Below are positions 22,487-31,134 of a DNA stretch of 64,000 nt, in pieces. Position 1 is the first letter of the stretch. Each line of letters opens with the position of its first letter. Position numbers and translations under genes: made by a program. The notes beneath the pieces were generated by a model. That model saw only the letters and a program-made list of their open reading frames with translations, ran no database searches and was not told where the DNA came from. The stretch covers positions 44,576,428 to 44,640,427 of the forward strand of contig JBCNJP010000006.1 in assembly GCA_039602395.1 (NCBI GenBank), in the 5' to 3' direction. This DNA comes from Deinandra increscens subsp. villosa (Eukaryota > Streptophyta > Magnoliopsida > Asterales > Asteraceae).

Positions 22487-25400
22487 ATGGACTTTGAACC
22501 CAGCATGTATCAGAAGTTGGACTTCGAGATCGGATCTATTACTCGTCCACCTAGACTTACGTCAGCAGATAACTTTTTGGAATGGAAGTATAGGTTCGAA
22601 AACCACTTGAAGAGTGTTGATTTAAGGTTATGGAGAGCAGTGCTGAATGGACCACACATACCTATGCATGGAGCGGGAGCTAAAGTAGGAAAGGCCAAGA
22701 CTGAAGATGAGTTTGAGGATGATGACTGGGAAAGATGTAACAAGGCTGAGAGGGCCTTTGCTATTATGACAATGGCATTGACACCAGATATTGCTCAAGG
22801 CTTTAAGCATTGCAAGACGGCAAAGGAACTGTGGAATGCATTGATTGTTGCATATGAAGGAAATCCAGACATCAAGGCAAGTCGAAAGCAGATGTTGAAG
22901 CAGAAATTCAATTTGTTTAATCACATCCAAGGTGAATCTTTCGAGGCACAAGTGCAAAGATTTGTCTCACTGATGGCAGAAATGTCAAGTTATGGTGTGG
23001 AGCCAGAAACGGAAGATAAGAATTTGAAGCTGCTAAACAGTTTGCCAAAGTCATGGAACACCAATATATCAATTATTAAGGACAACAACAAATTGAGTGA
23101 GCTGTCTCTGGATGAAATGATCAACAAGTTGAAGTCCAAGCTGATTGATGATAAGCAGCGTGAGTTGAATCATATAAGCTCACTTAGTTTGGCTGGGAAG
23201 CTGAATCAAGCTTTGTTGTCGGAAGAGGTTGATGAGAAGCAGAAAGGAAAGTCTGTTGGAAGTGGATCTAGTTCAATGACCCAAGCGAAGGCATTTGTGG
23301 CACAACCCCAATCTAGTTCAAGTGGAGGTGACACTTCTGAGGCGAACAACGATCCCAATTTTGCTCTGGGTATGGGATTCATGAACAGTTACCATGCTTT
23401 AATGGCCGGAACCCTAATTCCCTCTGAGATTCTATCAGGGGAACTTAATCAGATTAATCCAGAGGATGTGGAGATGTTGGACGTCTCTTGGCAAATGGCT
23501 ATGGCGGTGTTCAGGGCTAAGAAGTTTATGGCTACTACAGGGCGAAATGTTTGGAAGGATCAAGACAAGATCAGAATGGGGTTTGATAAGACAAAGCTCA
23601 GGTGCTACAATTGTGATGAATATGGTCATTTTGCTAGGGAGTGCAGCAAACCGAGGAAGGAGAAAGCAGAGATGAAGAAGCCAGCTGATGGGAAGGCTAA
23701 GGCAGAAACAAGTGCCTTGATAGTGCAGGGAGGTGGAGGTTATGACTGGACCCCCCAGCTGAAAGATCTGACCCCCCAGCTGAAGGATCTTAGTCTGACA
23801 CATGCTATGATGACAACTATGGATGATGATGATGAGGAAGAGCATGCTTTTGTGGTTACTGAAGAAGAACCTGAGGAGAATGAAGCTATGGCAGCAGACC
23901 ACACCAAGGTATGTTCTAATCCTGTTTGTGATCGTATAATTACTACTCTTAGACAATATTGCAAAAACTTTGAATCTGAATTGTTTGAAGTAAAATGTGA
24001 AAAGAGTTCATTTAAGGGTAGATGGCAAAAGAACGAAGAAAAGGTTAAAGCCCAGAAATTAGATATAACAAAATATAAGAACCTTGCAACTGAGAATGCC
24101 TATTTGTATGACAATGCTAAGTTAGAAATAGCTGAGCTAAGTAAACAGATAGAAGACCTTAAGCATAAGAACAATGAAATGCAGGTTAAGCTTGATATCA
24201 ACCTTATGAGAAGCAAAAGGATGTTGCAGGCTAGTAAATCTTTAGACACTTGCATAACTGAGGTTAGAATGGGAAAAGACAAAGGTGGAATAGGAATTAG
24301 CTTTACAAGCAAGAACGTTGTTCCTCAAGACAAAACTAGAGATGTTATAGGAATGATCTTAGAGGAGGATCAGATAGATAGATCTGCATCGGAAATGCAT
24401 GAGGAAGGACCTCCCTTAGATAGTGTCTTGGTTGGAGTGAAGCCTTTGACTGAGGAGGAAATTGAGAATGAAAAACACATGACTTATGGGTTGGGTAAAA
24501 TGGACAGAGTGATGACAGACCCATGTGAAGCAGGTCCATCCAATACTTCACTGAATAACTGTGTGAGCGCTTCTAATGTATCTGTTTGTTGTGCAGATGA
24601 AGTAGAAATCAAAGACATTTCTGAGAAGGATGCAGAGTGTCAGAGAGTGGATGAGAGTCATGCGTCTAGTAGTTCTAGTAGTTCTAGTTTATGTTTACCT
24701 AAGGATGATGTAATGGCACTTGTGTCAGAACTAGAAACATCCAAGTCAAAACAAGTAGCTGTATCGTTATTAAAAAAAGTTTCAGAATCTAATGAAAAAG
24801 TGTCTGGTTTTAAAATTCGTGTGCCTAACACAAAAATCGGTCGTGAGACTAAGCCCAAAGACTTTGTTGCTTATCCCCAGGTTGTGTCAGCTTTTAATAG
24901 AACAAACAAATCTAAATCGGAACAATTTTGTTTAATTACACAATCTGATAAGGATAAACAACGTGTTATACACAAATGGGATGATAAGCCAGAGTGGAAG
25001 TCGTCTTACCCAAGACGTACGTACCTCTGTAGCCATGTCAATGGGCCTAGGCTCATGAATTGCTTTCAATGTGGAAAGCCAGGACATTTTGCAGCTAACT
25101 GTGTGAATAGACCTTACCAACCATACTATCCGCAAAACCCACGGACTAGTATGTTGGAGAAAATGATGACAGGTGAAAAACAAAAACAAAAGCAGAAGCA
25201 ACAAGCTGTGTTTCAGGGGAAGCAGCGTTTTGAACCAATGAAGACTGAACAGTCTAAGGTTTCAAATGCAAGGGCACCTGTGACAAAGCCTGTTGTTGAT
25301 AAGTGGAAAGTGACCAGAACTCCAAAACAAACTTATTTATCTAAAGGAGTTTCCCACAAGATAAAACCAGAATTCGTTGAAAAACAAGTGGCTAAAGTAA

Positions 25401-25751
25401 AAAGAGCTAATCAACCTAAGGGCAAAGCGAAAGCCGAGCAACAGGTTTTGAAACAAAACAGGTGTCGCTCAAACAAAACAACTTGTGTATACTAAACTGA
25501 AACTTGAGTGGACACCAATTAAAAAGCCAACTGGTAAAAAGGTCATTTCACCACAAAAGAAACCTGTGATTGTCAACAATTCAACAACTGTGTTGAAACC
25601 AGAGAAAACCACCACATGGAAACCAAAAGTCAACATTCAAAATGAGAATGTGTCTGGATCAAAGTCTGAAATGATTCTCCAATCCGTTAACTACATTGAT
25701 TCAAAAGGTGTGCCCAGATCTGTTATGGCCTGGGTACCTGGATCTCATTAA
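22487..25751 (+). pseudogene. gag: C gag, long, two CCHC knuckles, one frameshift near the 3' end
   Basis: ATG at 22487 (MDFEPSMYQKLD). The first 1002 codons run to a stop at 25493-25495. Residues about 20-230 match the copia capsid (UBN2-type) fold. A CCHC knuckle (CYNCDEYGHFARECS) starts near residue 373, an acidic stretch follows, a coiled coil lies at about 525-580, a Ser run after 720, and a second knuckle (CFQCGKPGHFAANC) starts near residue 859, in a basic C-terminus. At about 25452-25460, in an ACAAAACA run, the frame that continues naturally changes by one base; the new frame stays open to 25751 (AWVPGSH, stop). The product would be about 1090 residues, large for a copia Gag. Gag forms the particle and packages RNA. 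A sequencing error in the A run is an alternative to a real lesion. Confidence 0.9.
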
Positions 25752-25767
25752 TTTCTTATTCTTGTAG

Positions 25768-28700
25768 GGACAGCCAAGAAGATCTATCAGCAATCTCTGG
25801 TACGTTGATAGTGGTTGCTCCCGACACATGACCGGAGATCTGTCCCTTTTGGAAGATGTAGAAGATTTCGATGGTGGAGGAGTTTCATTTGCAGGTGGTG
25901 TGGGTGGTAGAATTAGTAAGAAAGGTGTGGTGAGGAGTGGAAATCTGTCTTTTTCTGATGTTCATTACGTGGAGGAACTGTCGCACAGTTTGCTGAGTGT
26001 GTCTCAGATCTGTGACAAGGACTATTCTGTGATGTTCAATCGAAAGGAGTGTATTATATTGAAGCCTGGTGTGAAGATTCCCGAGGAGTGCATACTGATG
26101 CGTACTCCAAGACGATCAAATTCATATCTTCTAAACATGGGCAAACCTCCAACGTCAGAAGAAGCATGCCTCATATCAAAACAGAATGAAAATTTGGCTA
26201 TGTTGTGGCATCGACGACTAGGGCATGCTAATATGAAGAATTTGACCAAGCTCGCGAAGGGAGAGCATGTCAGAAAGCTGCCGATTAAAGACTTCTCCTC
26301 TATTGAAAAATGTGTGGCATGTGCGAAGGGGAAGCAGCACAAGTTGCCACATCGTCCGAAGATAGCAAATTCAGTGTCATCAGTTCTACAACTCTTACAC
26401 ATGGACTTATTTGGGCCTATGCAAGTTCAGAGCATCAGCAAGTTCTCCTATTGTCTTGTGATTGTGGACGACTATTCACGTTTTACTTGGGTCTTCTTCT
26501 TGTCTAACAAGTATGAAACTCCAGCCCTAGTGAAACAGTTTGTCACACTCATAGAAAACCAGCTGAACAAGAAGGTCAAAGCTATCAGATCGGATAACGG
26601 AACGGAATTCAAGAATGCTGAGTTGAATATGTTTTGTGGGGCTAAAGGCATAGACAGACAGTTCAGTGCTCCCTACACTCCACAACAGAATGGGGTAGCT
26701 GAGAGAAGAAATAGGACACTCATTGAAGCTGCAAGGACAATGATGTGTGAAGCAAAACTACCAATCTTCTTCTGGGCTGAGGCAGTCAACACAGCATGTT
26801 ATGTGCAAAATCGCGTTCTGTTGAACAAACGTCATGAGAAAACTCCATATCAGATTGTCTACAAAGAGAAGCCGACAGTGGGTTATTTCAAGACTTTCGG
26901 GTGTCCGTGCACGGTGCTGATTCAGTCCGACGTAGGGAAATTCGAGGCGAAAGCGGATGAGTGTTATTTCGTTGGTTATTCGGGAAATAGTGCTTATCGA
27001 GTCTATAACAAGACCACTGGGTTGATCATTGAAGCATTCAATGTGGACTGGCTTGAAGATAATCCGACGGATGCAGGGACTGGACCAGATTGGATTTTTA
27101 ACTACGGGTCTCTGTTTGAAGGTTTCAAGTTTTCGAATGATCTTCATAATTTGGGTGAAGAGGAAGAGATTATCACACAGCCTTCTGAATCAAGACCTTC
27201 TGTTGAAAGAGTCAGTGACAAAGCACCAGTTCCAGTTCCCACAACTGTCACCGCAGATGCCAACGCAGATGCTTCAGGAACTTCGGGAACGTGTGATATT
27301 GATTCAGAAATACAACAATGTTCAGGTATTAGTGATATAAATGATAATCTTGTGAATACTAATCTGCCTGTTTCAGTGTCTGTGCCAGATATACAGGTTT
27401 CAAGGATCAACAAGGACCATCCAGTCAGTAACATACTTGGACCTGTGTCTTCAGGAGTTAGAACTAGAAGCCGCACAGGAGATATCAATGTCTGCATGTA
27501 CTCGTGCTTTATCTCCCAGATTGAGCCTCCCAATGTGATGGTTGCTCTCAAAGATCCAAACTGGATGGAGGCCATGCACAATGAACTTAATCAGTTCTCA
27601 AAGCTGGGAGTGTGGCGACTTGTGAAGAGGCCTGATGGTAAGAAGGTGATTCCCACGAGGTGGCTTTATAAGAACAAGAAGGATGATTCGGGGATCATTG
27701 TAAGAAACAAAGCAAGGTTGATAGTACAAGGGCACAGGCAAGTCCACGGTATCGACTATGATGAGGTTTACGCTCCGGTGGCAAGATTGGAAGCAATTCG
27801 GATCTTTCTAGCTGTGGCTTCGTATCTCAATTTTACCGTACATCAGATGGATGTGAAGACTGCCTTCCTGTATGCAGAAATGAACGAGGAAGTCTATGTT
27901 GCTCAACCACCAGGGTTCATAGATGAAGAAAATCCAGATCACGTTTATCTGCTGGATAAGGCTTTGTACGGTCTGCATCAAGCTCCTAGAACCTGGTATG
28001 AAACGTTGTCCACTCACCTGGTGGAGAATGGATATTCAAGAGGAGTTGTTGATCAGACACTGTTTAGGAAAAGGGTGGACGAAGACATAATCATGGTGCA
28101 AGTATATGTAGATGATATTATCTACGGATCGACAAACGAAGAATTGTGCACCGAGTTTGAGGAGATTATGAAGAAGAAGTTTGAGATGAGTGACCAAGGC
28201 GAGATGAGTTTCTTTCTTGCACTTCAAGTTAAGCAGGATGATTCTGGGATTCTTATTCATCAGGAGAAGTACGTGAATGAGATTCTGGAAAAATTCAAGA
28301 TGCAGGATTGCAAGCCCATCGCCACTCCCATGGCATCCAGACCACTCTTGACAGCGGATCTTAACGGGGAGTCAGTGAGTGAATTCCATTATCGGTCGAT
28401 GATTGGATCACTAATGTACTTGACAGCAAGCAGGCCAGACATCATGTATGCAGTTTGCGTGTGTGCTCGATATCAGGCTAACCCTAAACTCTCTCATTTA
28501 GCTGCTGTTAAACGTATCTTCAGGTATCTGAAGGGCAGGCCTAGGCTTGGTCTTTGGTACCCGAAGAACACTGATTTTCAATTATATGCTTTTACTGACA
28601 GTGATTATGGAGGTAGTGACCTTGACAGGAAATCTACTACTGGAGGATGTCAGTACCTGGGAGATAGGCTCATCTCTTGGCAGAGCAAGAAGCAGCATAC

Positions 28701-29052
28701 CGTATCCAAATCAACTGCCGAAGCTGAGTACGTGGCCGCATCTGCCGGTACTTCACAGGTAGTGTGGATCCAAAACCAGCTCACGGATTACGGTATGGAA
28801 TTCGTTAACACTCCCATATTTTGTGATAACGCTGCTGCTCTTGAGATTGTGAAAAACCCCGTCCAACATTCCAAAACCAAGCACATTGATATCAAGGTAC
28901 ATTTTATTCGTGATTGCTTTGATCGTGAGCTAATTCAGCTTCAAAAGGTAAGCTCCGATCAGAATGTTTCGGACATCTTTACAAAACCCCTTCCTCGTCC
29001 TAATTTTGAATCTTGTGTTGAAGGCCTGAAGATGATTGCCTTCGAGGAATGA
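25768..29052 (+). CDS. pol: C pol: protease, integrase, reverse transcriptase, RNase H (intact)
   Basis: Open from just after a TAG (25765-25767) to 29052, in a frame different from gag. The first ATG (25828) lies after the protease active site WYVDSGCSRHM (DSG at 25807-25815), so the natural start is upstream and expression needs recoding or splicing. Numbering from 25828: integrase zinc finger HRRLGH...CVACAKGK at about 128-165; integrase core D at about 192, D in IRSDNGTEF at about 254, E in VAERRNRT at about 292; RT from about 572, with KARLIVQG, DVKTAFLYAEM and YVDD at 760-763; RNase H with TDSDYGGSD near 923, SKSTAEAEY and CDNAAAL, ending in DIFTKPLPRPNF. Order and motifs are Ty1/copia. 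No internal stop. It would synthesise and integrate element cDNA. Confidence 0.95.
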   Translation, partial: GQPRRSISNLWYVDSGCSRHMTGDLSLLEDVEDFDGGGVSFAGGVGGRISKKGVVRSGNLSFSDVHYVEELSHSLLSVSQICDKDYSVMFNRKECIILKPGVKIPEECILMRTPRRSNSYLLNMGKPPTSEEACLISKQNENLAMLWHRRLGHANMKNLTKLAKGEHVRKLPIKDFSSIEKCVACAKGKQHKLPHRPKIANSVSSVLQLLHMDLFGPMQVQSISKFSYCLVIVDDYSRFTWVFFLSNKYETPALVKQFVTLIENQLNKKVKAIRSDNGTEFKNAELNMFCGAKGIDRQFSAPYTPQQNGVAERRNRTLIEAARTMMCEAKLPIFFWAEAVNTACYVQNRVLLNKRHEKTPYQIVYKEKPTVGYFKTFGCPCTVLIQSDVGKFEAKADECYFVGYSGNSAYRVYNKTTGLIIEAFNVDWLEDNPTDAGTGPDWIFNYGSLFEGFKFSNDLHNLGEEEEIITQPSESRPSVERVSDKAPVPVPTTVTADANADASGTSGTCDIDSEIQQCSGISDINDNLVNTNLPVSVSVPDIQVSRINKDHPVSNILGPVSSGVRTRSRTGDINVCMYSCFISQIEPPNVMVALKDPNWMEAMHNELNQFSKLGVWRLVKRPDGKKVIPTRWLYKNKKDDSGIIVRNKARLIVQGHRQVHGIDYDEVYAPVARLEAIRIFLAVASYLNFTVHQMDVKTAFLYAEMNEEVYVAQPPGFIDEENPDHVYLLDKALYGLHQAPRTWYETLSTHLVENGYSRGVVDQTLFRKRVDEDIIMVQVYVDDIIYGSTNEELCTEFEEIMKKKFEMSDQGEMSFFLALQVKQDDSGILIHQEKYVNEILEKFKMQDCKPIATPMASRPLLTADLNGESVSEFHYRSMIGSLMYLTASRPDIMYAVCVCARYQANPKLSHLAAVKRIFRYLKGRPRLGLWYPKNTDFQLYAFTDSDYGGSDLDRKSTTGGCQYLGDRLISWQSKKQHTVSKSTAEAEYVAASAGTSQVVWIQNQLTDYGMEFVNTPIFCDNAAALEIVKNPVQHSKTKHIDIKVHFIRDCFDRELIQLQKVSSDQNVSDIFTKPLPRPNFESCVEGLKMIAFEE

Positions 29053-30230
29053 TCTGATCATCTATGTTTTTTGTACAAAGTTTTTGGTTTTTAAATTTTA
29101 CTTTAAAAAAAATTATTAAAAAAAAAATAGAAAATGACTAAAAAATTGAGTCTTGTTTCAAAAGCCTCACAAAAACAGGGGAAGAAATGGTGCTGGTTAA
29201 ACTGAAAAGTTTTTATGATGTCTTTTGATAGGACTTGAAAAATTGCTTAATGACGGTTGGAGACTGACACGTGTAAGGCTGATGTGAAAGATTGCTCGAA
29301 GATGATATGTCGGTAAGCTCAACCAAAACAATGATCATCTATGTAAGTGCTGTAATCTTAAACTCTATACATGTTTAGTTTCCCATCCTAGTCTTCATGG
29401 TTTAAAAAACTGAGTCCCGACAAAAACGGGTTGAGAGTGGTATTTACCTAGTATTCACTCTCTCACACGCCATGCTTATACTGTATAAGACAACACCACA
29501 GTAAAAGAAAAAGAAAAAGAATTCAAAAAAATGAAAATTCTGAAAAAGAAAGAAAGAAAAAGAAAAAGAAAATAAAATTATTCAGTTGGTCTTCTCTGCG
29601 TGCTTATGCGGCCGACCTGATCATCAACTGATAATGTATGAAAAATAGAAATAAGTGGTAGTCAAAACAGTGTTGCATGGTTCCTCAAGTTGGGGGTTTG
29701 TGAATCCTCAATAAACTCTGAGGTTGGGTAGGTTTTGCTATGGAAAATTGGGTGTGGGGACGGTTAAACATATCGGTAAATCTGTACCATATTTAAGCAC
29801 TTTACTGGATGTGAGTTTCTGTGTTCAAACCACCTGACAATTGTCTAGAGTGTCTAGTAACGGAAGCTGAAAAGGGTTCCTCAGTCAAAGACTTGTCTGA
29901 AATTATCTGTGAAATTTACCAGCACCAGGTAAGTAAATATTTTAAATTTCTGAGGTAAGTTTGTAAATATTTAATTTTGGTTTTGATTTTATCTGTTTTA
30001 ACTTTTAAATTTTTCATGATCATGATCGGATACTCGGGTATGATTCTGAGGGGAAGTTTTGTAAAATTCTCAAAGTGTCAAAAATTTCAAATGTTTTTGA
30101 GAATTATCAAGTTTGGGGTAAACTTGTTTGAATTTAAAAAGTGTGAGGGGGTTATTTTGAAAAATTTTATGTTTACGGTTATGGGAGGGGGGCAATGTGT
30201 AATTTTGTTACATAAATATCTTGGTTACAC
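29053..30230 (+). other. C spacer, first part: A/T tracts, purine tract, two donor-like sites
   Basis: No ORF of note. A-rich run at 29104-29132; a long purine tract of AAAGAAAAAG type at 29501-29578, which may act as an internal polypurine tract; two strong donor-like sites, CACCAG/GTAAGT at 29928/29929 and TGAG/GTAAGT at 29954/29955. Confidence 0.65.
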
Positions 30231-30880
30231 CATTTACGACTCACTCTCCTCCTTCCTCCGTTTACGACTCCCTCCTTCTGAAACCCTAGAACCGCCGTAA
30301 AGTCGCCGGAAAATCGTTACAGCCCATCTCCGATCCACCATTTCTCAATCCAACCTCACCATCATCTTCGTCATCAAATTCCGACCATAAACCCTCTGTC
30401 AATCGATAGTTTTTGACCCTTGTGTCTCGGTTACTCGTTCCAAGCCCTAAAAACTTTCATCGATTGAGTTTTTCCTGTTTTCGAGCAAATTTCTCGATGA
30501 TTTAGTGTCGGATCTGTGCTTAGAATCGTTTAAAGGTAGTGCGATGAGTGTTGTGTGAATATATGTGGTGTTTTAACTTGTTTACGAGGTATTTGCAGGT
30601 TTAACTATGGCGGATTCAAGAGTTTACGACTTTCACGATGAAGAAGACAACTGTTCGATGTTTACGATCGCCGATTACGATCGGCGATTACGATTGATGT
30701 TTACGATTGGGTGTTTTCGAGTCGTTTACGAGTGGGCCTTGACAGATTTTTTTTTTGGCGTTAACGATTGGTCTTAGACGATTACGATTGGGCTTAATTC
30801 AAACCAATCGTGAACCCATTTGGTTAATCGTAAACCCGCTTAATGGATCGTAAACCCAATTAAGAAGTCGTAAACTCTAA
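30231..30880 (+). promoter_or_regulatory. C spacer, second part: TTTACGA array within a 5'UTR-like segment
   Basis: TTTACGA/ATTACGA words occur near 30232, 30260, 30580, 30622, 30660, 30673, 30687, 30699, 30723 and 30780, with TCGTAAA forms at about 30828-30875. Between them, 30280-30540 (AAACCCTAGAACCGCC, CT-rich, GCCGGAAAATC) resembles a plant 5' UTR. An AAAG/GTAGTG donor-like site (30535/30536) and a TATTTGCAG acceptor-like site (30598/30599) bracket 63 nt. CATAAATATC near 30210 could be a TATA element. Confidence 0.6.
30607..30777 (+). CDS. Small ORF (56 codons) upstream of ORF3 in C
   Basis: ATG directly after the acceptor-like TTTGCAG, reading MADSRVYDFHDEEDN and stopping at 30775-30777. 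Several TTTACGA motifs fall inside it, which gives repeated FTI/YD-type residues. No family is recognised. It could be an upstream ORF, an alternative first exon of ORF3, or chance. Confidence 0.3.
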   Translation: MADSRVYDFHDEEDNCSMFTIADYDRRLRLMFTIGCFRVVYEWALTDFFFGVNDWS

Positions 30881-31134
30881 TAAAATGAGAATTAAATTTT
30901 TTAAACACTTAATAATTTTGAGAATCTCATTTAAGTTGGTCGTTTTTGAGATAAAATGTGTCGGTGTTTGTAAGCATGTGCTTAATTCAATTATTTTCCC
31001 TAAAATGTTCAAATTGAAATTTTGTGAAGTTCAAAAGTAAAATGTGATCGTCAATTGAACAAGTAAAGGGTTAATAATCATAATTGCTTATTAAAGATTG
31101 AATATGTCTGATGCATATGTCTTGTCTTTCTCAG

